Source: Ophiosphaerella korrae (Eukaryota > Ascomycota > Dothideomycetes > Pleosporales > Phaeosphaeriaceae). Taken from it: a stretch of DNA of 37,254 bases. Both the position numbers and the translations under genes were made by a program. The notes beneath the pieces were generated by a model. The model was not told the origin of the DNA. It saw nothing but the letters and a program-made list of their open reading frames with translations, and searched no databases. The DNA lies in contig JALNQF010000383.1 in assembly GCA_028456385.1 (NCBI GenBank), positions 1 through 37,254 of the forward strand, in the 5' to 3' direction. Every line of letters begins with the position of its first letter. The first letter of the stretch is position 1. Of the stretch, positions 22,837 through 34,000 are shown piece by piece.

Positions 22837-23100
22837 TATACACTAGATTTGCTATTGTAGTTATTATTATAGTTGTTATTATTATTACTAGCTCTATAGT
22901 TAGTGTTACTAGTACTATAGTTAGTATTACTAGTACTATAGTTAGTATTATTACTAATACTATTAGTATTATTACTAGCACTATTATTAGTGTTACTAGT
23001 ACTATTATTAGTGTTACTAGTACTATAGTTATTATTACTAGTACTATAGTTAGTATTATAGTTAGTATTATTATTAGTATTATAGTTAGTATTATTAAAT
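22837..23100. repeat. Low-complexity tandem repeat of about 21-24 bp
   Basis: Units such as AGTGTTACTAGTACTATTATT repeat imperfectly about a dozen times. On the minus strand one frame gives an Asn/Ser/Thr-rich tract (N-N-S-T-S-N-T type); another gives an Ile/Val/Leu-rich string. Poly-Asn or Ser/Thr linkers are common in fungal proteins, so a linker in a lost minus-strand protein is plausible. Confidence 0.6.
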
Positions 23101-24700
23101 ACTATATATACCCTAACTAAGAACTACTATAAAAGGCTATCTTATAAATATTATACTTTGCTTTAGTTAGTTTATATATACGTCTCTTTTAGTTATTATT
23201 AAAGTATTAATCTAGGATCTACTACTAGTATATATAGTTGCCTTCCCTAGACTAGATAAATATATCTACTCTTATCTAATAGGATGCATTAGCCTTACTA
23301 AAATAGTAGTTTAGTACGTATAACCTAAGTACTAAGTAGGTAATACTAGGATTACTATTATAACTACTCCTCCTAGATTCTTATATCTACCTAATAATAG
23401 TTTCTAGCTTACTAAACTAGAAGATACTATAAATATTAGGGATATTAATACTAGTGTTGTAGGGTTATGTACCTAATATAGATTTAAGGTCTAAGGGCTT
23501 ATTAGTCTTAGGGATCTTAAACTTTATTAGCTAATCTAACTTTAAATATTATTTACCTTCTTATAGGTTATATCCTATAACCTAAGGGCCTATTAGCTAC
23601 CCTCTTCTACTTCTCCTCTTTAATAGTTTACCTCCTTATAAGCTTTTAGTACTTATATTTCTTTAGTAACTACCTATCCTCTTTTTACTATTCCTTTCTT
23701 TATAATACTTTACTATATACCTCTCTCCTTATATAGAGCTTAGTCCTATTAAGCTACTATACTTAATTAAGAGCTTCTAGCCTAAAGAGAGGGTAAAACC
23801 TACTTTAACCTACAAACCCCTTTGTTATTTTATTAGCTACAAGGTACTTAAACTATTAGATCTAAAATAATTTAGGTTTGTAATTTAGCTCTACCTTATA
23901 AATAGTCTAGTATCTAGCGCTAACTATATATATAGTTAGAGAGTAACTTAGGCTTTCTAGCTAAAATATTTATATTAACAAAAGAGAATAAAGATATTAA
24001 GTTCCTAAGAGCTTTCTTCCTCTTAAATAACTTATAGCCCTTTAGGTATTAATTACTATATATTGTCTACAAACTACTAATCTAACTCTAGCTATAGCTA
24101 TAACCTACCTAGGCCTACTCTAAGAAAATACTAGCCTTGTTAGCGCTATTACCTATACAAAGCTTAAGTTACGCCGCCTCTATTTCTCTATATTAGCTAT
24201 TGTTTTTATTTTAGAGCGTCTATAGCTTAGGACTTTAAAGATACTACTTTTATCTTCTACTTATAATACTTTTCTCCTAAGGGCTCTAGATCTAATATCT
24301 AAGGAGTTGTTCGTAGAGTATTTATATAGTTTCTAGGTTATTTAATAAAATTTTTATATAGACGTGTTATATAGCTTGTAGTAGTAGCTACCTATCTTCT
24401 TACTATTTCTTTTTACGTACGTTTTATAAGCTATAGTAGTTTTTACATTTCTATAATAGTTCTTTTACTTTATATATCTCTACTTACTAAATTCTTCTCT
24501 TACTTATTAATTTTTAATAGCTAGATCTTTTTTTATATATATATATTTATTAGTTAAGCTAGTGTAGAGCCCTTAGGCTCTATATTTAAACGTCTTTACT
24601 AGTAGTTAGGCTCTTATAGTTATTTACTCCTATAATTTTTAGTAAAGTTATAAACGCTCTCTAGAAGTATACTTAAACTTTATCTCTTTATTTTTTATTC
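23101..24700. other. Unassigned RIP-mutated sequence
   Basis: I found no domain, RNA gene or clear repeat here. Minus-strand readings are possible but unrecognised. The part at about 24530-24680 could belong to an LTR of element C, but I found no second copy in the window to test that. Confidence 0.4.
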
Positions 24701-25695
24701 TATTTTCTTCTTCTCTTCTTTAGGCTTATCTTAGCTACTCTATACTCTCTTACTAGTTTCTTAGCTTTATTCTCTTATTTACTTTCTACTTTAATTATTA
24801 TAGCTACTTTTAACTTCTAACCTAGGTCTTATATAGCTAGCTAGCTTAGCTAGAGTAACTATAGTAGTAATAATCCTTCTTAGCTACTTTATAACCTAGG
24901 TAAACTACTCTTAGGTTACTATTAAACTAAGAGTAAGGCTTTCTACCCTATTTCTATAATATATTGTTTCTAGTATAAAGGTAAGTATCTATCTTTCTTA
25001 CTTATAGGCCCTTAGGTCTTACTAACTACGCTTTTCTCTTAGTTATTACTTATTTCCTTAACTACTCTCTCTTACTTAACTTACTTTATAACCTTCTTAA
25101 CTAAGCTCTTAATATCTTTAAAGAGCGTAACTTTAGCTAGCTTCTTTCCTTTATCTTAGAGTTTGTATATACTTACTATAATAAGTATAAGAATAAGGCT
25201 TACTAGTAGAATAGTCTCTATAATATTTATTCTTATAACTCTAATAGCTTCTTCTATACTTCTAATAGCTCTTAGTCTCTCTTTTACTAGCTATACTATT
25301 AGGCACGCTATTATAAAGGTTAAGAGATACTTACTTAGGACTTTTTAGCTACCTAGGCTATACGCTTATAGGATCCTTCTTTAATTAATAATCTTTAAGA
25401 GATATAAGCCTATTATAAGGCTATAGTCTACGTAGGTTAGTATACTTAGAAGACTATTAGCCCTTATAGGGCCTTACTACTAGGGCTACTACTACTAGGC
25501 TCTAATAGGGCTATAGCTTGTAGTTCTAAGGAGGAGAGTAATTGTAGCTATACTACCTATATTCGTAGTAGTATTAGATACTCTATTTTCTTTAATAATA
25601 AAAGTATTATCTACTTTAATAGCTCTTGTATTTATTATTATATTTAGGGCTACAATTATAAGTTAAGTAAGTCTTTAACCTTATTTTTCTTTTTA
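24700..25695 (-). pseudogene. Left part of element C downstream region, cut by element B
   Basis: The minus-strand frame entering from the right side of element B (32725 onwards) can be continued here across one copy of CTTAA. It gives a Gln/Leu/Arg/Glu-rich, coiled-coil-like stretch (repeats such as ELLE-x-x-K-LLEL). No domain is recognised. The frame continuity and the target duplication indicate that B landed inside this sequence. A plus-strand frame at 25163-25348 is free of stops but has no motif and is Ile/Leu/Ser-rich, as expected by chance. Confidence 0.35.
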
Positions 25696-25700
25696 CTTAA
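25696..25700. repeat. Left target-site duplication of element B (CTTAA)
   Basis: CTTAA directly precedes the LTR at 25701 and is repeated at 32725-32729 directly after the other LTR. Confidence 0.85.
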
Positions 25701-26142
25701 TATTATAGCTATAACAAGAAGAAACTACTTTAAACTAATTAGCTTTACTATAGACAATAACAACGCATATAACCTATAGAGAAACAAGCTAGACTAAGAG
25801 ACTAACTATAATAGAGATATATAATAAATTCGTAATTCGCGATCTTAGTAAATATAAAGTATAAATCTAAGTACGTAATAAATTTATAATTCGCGATCTT
25901 AGTAAATACAAAGTATAAAGCTAGCTAAGAAGCCTAGGTATATAGTTAGTAGTAATATATATTATTAGGATACTATTAGTAATTTAATCCTTTAACTATA
26001 GAACGCTAATACAAGATAGTTATAAAACATCTTCTATTATTTATAGTTATTATAAATTCTAATATAAGCTTTTACTATTACTTCTTATTCTACTAACTTT
26101 TAAAGATAAGTACCTATAGTTAATAATAAGAGGCCTATTATA
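25701..26142 (+). repeat. Element B 5' LTR (442 bp)
   Basis: It starts TATTATAG (from TG) and ends CTATTATA (from CA). The last ~205 bp match the LTRs of element A in reverse complement, and so do about 45 bp at the start. The middle holds a 54-bp direct repeat that A lacks. Confidence 0.9.
25822..25920. repeat. Two-copy direct repeat in LTR, 54-bp period
   Basis: TAATAAATT...TCGCGATCTTAGTAAATA...AAAGTATAAA starts at 25822 and again at 25876. The same pair occurs at 32404 and 32458 in the 3' LTR. Such U3 direct repeats are often enhancer-like, which is inference here. Confidence 0.75.
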
Positions 26143-26149
26143 CTTTACT

Positions 26150-29100
26150 AATTAGTTATTATAAGAAGTAAAGTGTAAGTAGTATATAGTCTAGCTAATA
26201 TAATAGTAGAAAGTTTAATAAGTAAAGTACTTAAGAGAAGTTATAAGTCTAATAGTACTATATAGGAAACAATTAAAGACTATATTAATAATCTAATCTT
26301 AGATAAAGAAGATATAAAAATAGTAATTAACGCGTTAGAAATATAGAATAAAGAACTACAAGATTACGCAAAGTAGAATAAAGTATAAATTAAGGCTATT
26401 ATTAAAAGATAAAACTAGATAGAACTAATTATATAATGCCTAGAAATAAGCGCGATAAAGAAACTACTAAAGATACTTATCCTTAAGAAGTTTAATAGAA
26501 TAAAGGGGAAACTAAAACCTTTTATAGCTTTAGTATAACTTTAAATAGATATATAAGTACTATACTTTAATATAGAAGAAAAGAAGGTAATATATATTAG
26601 ACTACACCTAGAAAAAGATGTAATAAGATAGTACGAACCCTACTAGACTAATTACACGACACATTCTCTAATAACCTAAAAGGATAAGATAAGAGCTATC
26701 TTTAGAAGTTATAAATACTTTACTAAACAAATAAGAGTAGTGTTTAGAGATATAGATATTACCTAATAAGCTAAAGAGTAGTTAGAAAAGCTTATACAAA
26801 GTTAGAGTATTCTTAAATACGTATTATAATTTAAATAACTATTATAAAATATAGAATAGAATAAGTTAGCCTTTATATTACAATTTAAATAAAGACTAAA
26901 CTCTAAGATCTAATACAAAATAATATATATAGAGAAACCTAGGACACTAGAAGCTCTAAAATAATAGGTAATCTAAATTAATAATAATCTTTAAGAATAG
27001 AAGAAAAACAAATATAGAGGTTATACCTAGAATTATAACAAAGGAGACCTTATAATCTTTAACACTAATAAGGATAAGAAGAAAAAGAAGAATAAAGACT
27101 TTACGTACTTTAATTATAGTAAGAAAGGCTACTATATAAAAGACTACTAGTTATAAAAGAAGAAGGATATAGTATATTATAAATATAGGAAACTAAGATA
27201 CTTTGTAAAAGACTATAGAAGTAAGGACCTAAAGAAAGAAACTTAGTTAAAAATAACTAAGAAAAAGAAAGAAGCACTATAAGTATAAGCTAAACCTTAA
27301 AAGAAAGTAGCTAGGAGTAAAGAAGTATAATATATAATACTCTATTAGACCTTTTATTATAATAACAACTACTATATATATCTTTCTAGTAAATAAGAAG
27401 TAGTATAGTTCTTATAAAAATAGAGATATAAAGTAGCTATAATAAAAGAAAGTAGAATAAAAGTATAGCTAGAAGAGATAGCCTATATAATAGACCTACT
27501 AATAGAAGACTTAGAAGGGGAAGAGCCCTAGACCCTATTAATCTAGGCTAAAAGATAAGTACTAGATAAAGAGACTACTACGACTTCCTTTAAAGGACTA
27601 CAAGGAAGTAAGAAACAAGTTAATATAAGAGGTATAGAATATACCTAGCTAGATATATATAGCTATAATAGCTATATAATAATAGATATAGAAGAATAAA
27701 ACAAAGAATAGAAGTTTATTTAAATATACTTAATAGTTATAAGTATAGAGGAAGCGTATAAAGACTAGAAAGAATATAATCCTAAAGAAATAAAGTTTAT
27801 ACTATTCTAAGAATAAATAAAATAGTATATAGTTATAGTAAAAAGAATACTTATAAAAAAAGAGTAGTAGTACCTTATAAGAAAGATATAATAGATTAAC
27901 AAAGCCTATATACTACAAGTACTCGTAGTATACTATATCCTAATAATAAATATACCTAGTAAAGACAAATACTAGGAAGGGGATAACAAGATAATAGATC
28001 TAAAATATTTAGTATATTTCGAAGTATTATAGATATTATACCTAGACAAGAATTATATTATATATAGAAACTCTAAAGTAAATAACAATATATAGCTTAT
28101 AAAGAGAAGAGGCTATAACTATATAAGAGTAATTTTAGTAGAAAATATCTAAGGATAGGAAATAATCTTAGAAAACAGATATATAGTAGTAAGGCCTAGA
28201 CCTAAGTTAACTAAGAAATATATCTAAAGAGGACTATAGTATAAATATATAAATAATAAATATCCTAAATACAAAGAATATAAACTTAAAGTAGGCCTAT
28301 AGCCCTAGAAAGATAGATAATTTGTAAAGATACTTAAATAAGAAAAACTAGAAGGTATAAGAGGCCTATATATTACAAAAATAGGTATATACTAAGAGAA
28401 AGAAGTACAATTAATAATTAATAGTAGAGCTACAAGAAACTTTATATTAAAGAAGTTTATAGAAATATAAGGAATAAACTATATAATAAAGAAATACCCT
28501 AGATAGTTAAGTATAATTAAAGGAAAACTATTCTAGAAACCTATTAGGTTTAAAATAGTTCCCTCTACGCTTAAACTAAAAGAGATAATAATTAAAAATA
28601 TAGTTATAGACATAATAATAATTAATAACAAGTAAGATATAATACTAGGTATACTATAGCTATAGATAACTAACCTACACATTAATTAGAGAATAGGAAA
28701 AATTAGTTATAATAGAAAAGATATACTAAAAGCTAACATAAGCACTTATAAAGGAAAATTCCTAGAAGAATATAAGAAATAGGAAGAATAGCTTATAGAG
28801 CTAAAAGATTACCTTCTAGAATATTAACTATAAGACTTAGCAATAGAGTTAGAAGAAAGTATAAATGTAAGATAAAGCTTAGTCTACTAAAAAATAGAAG
28901 AAGAATCTAAAATTAAATAAGTATTTATCTAGAATATAATAAAAAAAAGATAGATAAGAGAATCTAAATCCTTAGTAGTATATAGACTTATATTTATAGA
29001 TAAAAAGAGAATAAGTAATAAAAGACTCTATATAGACTTTAGGAAAACTAATATAATTATAAACAAGAACTAATACCTACTACTATAAATAGACAAAATA

Positions 29101-31629
29101 TAAGATAGACTATAAAAAGTAAGAATCTTTATAAAGTTAGATATCTAGAATACCTACTACTAGATTAGAATTAAAAAAAGTAATAAGTAGAAAATAGTAT
29201 TTAGAATATAATATAGACTATATAAATACTTAGTTATACTATTTAGCTTAACAAACGCACTAGTAGCATTTTAAGAAAGAATTAATATAGTACTAAGAGA
29301 GTACCTAGACGTATTTATATTTGTATATTTAGATAATATCTTTATATTCTTAGAGATAGAGGAAGAACACGTATAATATATATACAAGGTACTAGAAAAA
29401 CAAGTAAAAAATAAACTATTTCTTATAATAAGAAAATACAAATTCTATATAAAAGAAATAGATTTCCTTAGATTTATTATTAAACTAGGAAAAATTAAGA
29501 TTAACTTAGAAAAGATTAGGTTAATTAATAAATAGCTAACACTAAAAAACCTAAAAGAGGTATAATAGTTTTATAGGCTAGCTAACTTTTATAAAAAGTT
29601 AATAGTAAGATAGTCTAAAGATATAAAACTAATAACAAAACTTATAAAAGAAGATATACTATTTAAATAGATAAAAGAATATAAAAAAGTATTTAATAAG
29701 ATTAAGAAGAAGTTCTTAGAAAACCTAGTTATTAGAATATATAACCTAAACCTACTAGTAATAGTAAAAATAGATATATCTAATTTAGTTTATAGAATAG
29801 CACTAATACAAGAAGACCTATAGACTAAAAAGGAACACCTAGTTAAATACTTCTCTAAGAAGATAAAAATAGTAGAACTTAACTACCTAATCTATAATAA
29901 AGAAATACTAGTAATCTATAAAGTATTTAAATAATAGAGAGTATACTTACAAAGAGTAAAGTATTAGATAAAGGTCTATATAGACTATAAAAACCTTATA
30001 AGATTTATAATAAATAAAGAGTTATTATAACGCTATATAAGATAGTAAGAGTTCCTATTAATATTTAATATAGAAATTATATATATAAAAGGGAAAGATA
30101 ATTAATTTATAGACGCCTTTAGTAAGAGACTAGACCTATAAGAAAAAGTAAACACTACTAGTATAGTTCTAGTTAAGAACAAAGAAGGATATTTAGTCCT
30201 AAATATACCTAAAATAGCTACAATACTTAAAAGAGAGAGTAGTAAGCTAGATAAATAGATTTAGAAAGTAATAAAAGAAGTATCTAAAGAGAAAGAAAAA
30301 CTAGAAATCTAAAAAGGATTTATATAAGCCTATAGAAGAATATATATTCTAAAGAAAATTTAAAGAGAATTTATATAATAATTCTATAAATTACTAGTAT
30401 ATACTTACTAAGGTATTAATAAAATATTAGATAGACTACTATAAGATTACTATATTCTAAAAGTAAAATAATTAGTAATAGAAGTACTATAAAACTATAT
30501 AGAATACTATAGAAATAAAGATAATAGATATATACTATATAGAATATTATAACTAGTAGAAGTACTAAAATAACTATAAGAAGTTATTATAATAGACTTT
30601 ATTACAAAACTACCTAAGTCTAAAAACCTAATCTTAGGAGTTAAGTATAATAGAATTATAATAATAGTAGATAAACTTATAAAGTACTTATACTTTAGAT
30701 AAAATAAAAAGAAAAGTAGAATAGAGGCTACTATATATTAAGTCTAAAGAACTATAATTAATTAATATAGACTACTAGATAAAATTATTATAGATAGAGA
30801 TATATAATTTATATTAAAACTATAGAGAATAATAATAGCGTAATTAGAAATATAGTATATAATATCTATAGTATATTATCCATAAATAGATAGATATTTA
30901 GAATAAATAAGTTAGATAGTAGAATAGTACTTAAGATACTACCTTAACTATAACTAAAATAATTAGGTATAACTACTACCTATAGCACAATTAGTATACA
31001 ATAGCGCAAAGAACGTAGTAATAAGAGTATTACTTTTTTTTATAAACTATAGATTAAAGCCTAATATATACTAGATACTAAGAAATTAGATATCTTAGTT
31101 TTTAAGAAGAGAAAACTTTACTAAAAGACTTAAAAATATATATAATTAACTAAGATAAGATATAGAATTCCTATATAATTGTATAGTAAAGTACTATAAT
31201 AAAAAATATAAAGAAAGACCTTAATTTAGAAAGAGAGAAAAAGTATAGTTAGTATAGAAAAATATTAAAAGTAAATAACTAAGTTTAAAACTAGACTACG
31301 TTAAAATAAGACTATATAAAATTAAGAAAGAAGTTATACTAGTTATATTTAAATTAAAGCTACTAAACAAGATAAAGATATACTTAATATTTTATATAGC
31401 TCTACTAGAACAAGTACTATAAAACGTAGAACTACTAGTATATAAAGTAGATACGTATAAAGAATAAAAAAAATAGGAAGTTAAAGAAATCTTATAATAC
31501 TAGTTCTATAATAGAAAAAACTACTATTTAGTAGAATAGATAGGTATAGACGAAAAAGGACAACTATAGGAGAAAATATAAGAGCTAGAAGATAATCTTA
31601 ATTACTTTAAGAAACTAGAGGACTACTAA
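26150..31629 (+). pseudogene. Element B gag-pol polyprotein relic
   Basis: One plus-strand frame carries all motifs. The Gag capsid-like region is at about 26500-26950. Zinc knuckles are at 27106-27147 and 27175-27216, both C-x2-C-x4-H-x4-C in spacing with Cys replaced by Tyr. The protease at 28420-28434 reads NSRAT (family DSGAT). The RT core spans about 28950-29550, with YLDN at 29326-29337 (family YLDD). RNase H lies at about 29760-30130. Integrase has catalytic Asp at 30595-30597, Asp at 30793-30795 and Glu at 30901-30903 (DD35E), then a GPY-type module and a chromodomain at about 31450-31626. Gag and pol are in the same frame from end to end, so the ancestor made one fused polyprotein, as in Tf1-type elements. 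The start ATG is lost. TAA at 31627-31629 may be the true stop or a mutated CAA. Confidence 0.9.
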
Positions 31630-32181
31630 AGTTAAAACCCTCTAGACTACCTTATAGCGAACTAAGAAAACTAATACTACTAGCGCTAAATAGAGAGGTA
31701 ATAGGAACGTCTAATATAATAGGAGCTAGAGTAGCCTAAACTATATCTTTAAGATCTATCTTAGCCTCTAAGGTATAAGACTATTTAGATAATTTAGCGT
31801 TATTATAAGCCTTTATTTAACAAAGATACTTAATATAAGAATAAAGATCTACTAGCTTACGTAGAGTTAGCTTATACTTAGCTTTAGCTTCTATAAGCTA
31901 TAATAATAGTATCTCTTAAGCCTAGTTAATAGCTCTCCTTATATAACTTAGTAAGAAGAGATTATATAATAATTAAATACTTACACTCTATAATAGAGAT
32001 ACTAGATAGCGTATACTTATATTAAATATTAGCTAAGATATACTTATTGTAGTGTTTACTATCCTTTAAAGATATAAGATAAGTAAGCTTTAACTAAGTA
32101 TAATAGGCGTAAAGAAATATTTTAACTTTATTACAAGTAACGTAAGTAATAAGAAGGAGTTTATTGCAATTAGAACGTAAA
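31607..32181 (-). pseudogene. Antisense gene relic in element B: Cys-pair domain, intron, charged helix
   Basis: This is the counterpart of 10107-10680 in element A, on the strand opposite to gag-pol. Exon 1 has Y-V-T-C-N, then H-Y-N-K-Y-I and Y-K-Y, which line up with Cys or Tyr positions of the A copy; the pattern suggests C-x2-C pairs before RIP. The candidate intron is 31933-31984. Exon 2 shares with A the pattern AINQ-x-QE-x-LL-x-Q, EAKAK, IKA-x-NN-x-KL, LEAK, LDV and a C-terminal LEGFNF ending in TAA at 31607-31609. It overlaps the chromodomain end tail to tail. Divergence between A and B is large here, yet length and stop position are kept. Function unknown. The sense-strand frame can also be read through this region, so strand choice rests on the pattern and intron match. 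Confidence 0.5.
31933..31984 (-). other. Candidate 52-nt intron in the antisense gene of element B
   Basis: On the minus strand it starts GTAAGT and ends GGAGAG, with TTACTAAG as a branch-like sequence. Same length and same position as in element A, although the sequence inside differs. Confidence 0.45.
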
Positions 32182-32268
32182 GATATAGAGAATAATAAAG
32201 AATTAGAAATAAACAAAGAAACTAGACTAATAACCTTAAGCCTAGGATAGAGAAATAAGAACCTACCT

Positions 32269-32282
32269 AGAGAGGAGAATAG
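32269..32282 (+). other. Element B polypurine tract
   Basis: AGAGAGGAGAATAG lies directly before the 3' LTR, the usual position of the plus-strand primer. Confidence 0.7.
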
Positions 32283-32724
32283 TATTATAGCTATAATAAG
32301 AGGAATCTACTTTAAACTAATTAGCCCTACTATAGATAATAATAACGTATATAACCTATAGGAAAATAAGCTAGACTAAGAGACTAACTATAATAGAGAT
32401 ATATAATAAATTTACAATTTATAATCTTAGTAAATACAAAGTATAAATCTAAGCACGTAATAAATTTATAATTCGCGATCTTAGTAAATACAAAGTATAA
32501 AGCTAGCTAAGAAGCCTAGGTATATAGTTAGTAGTAATATATATTATTAGGATACTATTAGTAATTTAATCCTTTAACTATAGAACGCTAATATAAGATA
32601 GTTATAAAATATCTTCTATTATTTATAGTTATTATAGATCCTAATATAAGCTTTTACTATTACTTCTTATTCTACTAACTCTTAAAGATAAGTACTTATA
32701 GTTAATAATAGAAAGCTTATTATA
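32283..32724 (+). repeat. Element B 3' LTR (442 bp)
   Basis: Same length as the 5' LTR and mostly transition differences from it. It carries the same 54-bp direct repeat pair. Confidence 0.9.
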
Positions 32725-32729
32725 CTTAA
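32725..32729. repeat. Right target-site duplication of element B (CTTAA)
   Basis: Identical to 25696-25700 and directly next to the LTR end. Confidence 0.85.
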
Positions 32730-34000
32730 TCTTGTCTTAATAGTCTTTTAGAGCTTAGCTAACGCGTTTTTAGTAGTTTAGTAGCTAAACGCAAGTAAGT
32801 ACTTTCTTAAGTTAAAGGTTTTACTAAGAGTTACTACTATATTACTAAGCTCTTTAAGTAAGAGTATACTTACGCTAATACTTTTATTCTTATAGCTACT
32901 TAGTCTTCTAGCTACTTTATTACTACGCCCTTTACGTATAATACTATAGTAGGTAATATTTAGGATCTTATTTACTAAAACGTTTCTCTAAGTTATTAAG
33001 TAGCCTATAGGCGTCCTCTTATAACGCCTAGTAAGCTAGTACGTCTTTATAGGCTTAGGGCTTACCTAGTAGTATATAGTATAGATAAGCCTAAAGATAA
33101 TAACTCTAAGACTTTTAGCTATTCTTATAGCTTTACTAATAATTCTTTTTACTAGTAAGCTTATAGCTAGTATCTCTAGAGTTATACTATACCTAAGAGT
33201 AAGTCTAATAATTCTCTACCTACTATTTTCTTTATAGTAGATAAGGCTCTTGTTTATTAAGTTCTCTCTAGTTCTCTCTACTCTTTATTTTTTTCTAGTA
33301 TTAGTAAACACCCTTAAAGCGCTTCTTCTAGTAGTTCTAGCTTACCTTTAAGCTTTAATACTACTCTAAATTCTCTCTATTAACTACTAGCCTCTTAGGC
33401 CTTATAAGGTACGCCCTTACGCTTTTTTTACCTTACTAACCTAGAGTTAGATATAAGTTACCTAGGTCTTAATAAAAGTTTAGGATATACTTATAGATAC
33501 TCTATTAAGTCTCTTACTTCTTCTACTCTTACTTCTAGCTACTATCTAGCTACTCTTTTAACTTCTCTTCTTTGCGCTCTACTTTCTAGTAGTAGTATTT
33601 CTACTCTAGTCTATTCTTAATTTAATATAATAGGTTTAGGCTCCTCTACTTCTTCTTCTAGGAGCCCTTAGTCTTCTATTTTTATACTCTTTCTACTTTT
33701 TTAGTATTTTCTTAGCTTTCTACTTTAAGATCCTTAGCTTTAGAATTAGGATTACTATTATACTTATTATCTAGGTAGTATTTACTTTTAGCTACCTAGG
33801 TTTAGTCTTAGAAGTCCTCTTACTACTTAAGCTTCTTCTTCTAGTTCTAAGGATAGTAATTAGTAATAATAAGTAATATAGGGTTTTTCTTCTTAGTATA
33901 TAAGTACTAAGGCCTCTTTAGTTGTTTGTTTTTAGAGAAAATTAACTAAGTTCTTTTCTTCTTATTGCTAATTCTCCTATTTACTTATAATACCTACTTG
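32730..34000 (-). pseudogene. Element C downstream region, unrecognised coding relic
   Basis: Minus-strand sequence downstream of the element C integrase. It reads as a Lys/Glu/Gln-rich protein with coiled-coil character (about 33430-33720), then an unrecognised stretch up to the insertion point of element B. It may be an extra ORF of element C, a separate gene, or the Gag of another element in the same direction. I cannot decide from sequence alone. Confidence 0.3.

Larger units (their letters stand above)
25701..32724 (+). mobile_element. Element B: complete Ty3/Gypsy chromovirus, RIP-inactivated
   Basis: This 7024-bp retrotransposon on the plus strand belongs to the same family as element A but in the opposite orientation. 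It has 442-bp LTRs (25701-26142 and 32283-32724), a perfect 5-bp duplication, a polypurine tract before the 3' LTR, and all Gag-Pol domains including a chromodomain. Both LTRs keep the same length and differ mainly by transitions. All coding frames are filled with TAA and TAG. The 3' part also carries the antisense gene relic. It is nested in the older element C. Confidence 0.93.

Noticed and set aside
22775..22981. Stop-free minus-strand ORF of 68 codons
   Set aside because: It is the hydrophobic reading of a simple repeat and has no domain; the repeat itself explains the absence of stops.
25163..25348. Stop-free plus-strand ORF of 61 codons
   Set aside because: Ile/Leu/Ser-rich, no motif, and opposite to the better-supported minus-strand reading that continues across element B. 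Probably chance.
26143..26165. tRNA primer-binding site next to the 5' LTR of element B
   Set aside because: No TGG-type start and no recognisable tRNA 3' end complement; RIP or self-priming (as in Tf1-like elements) could explain this, but nothing can be shown.
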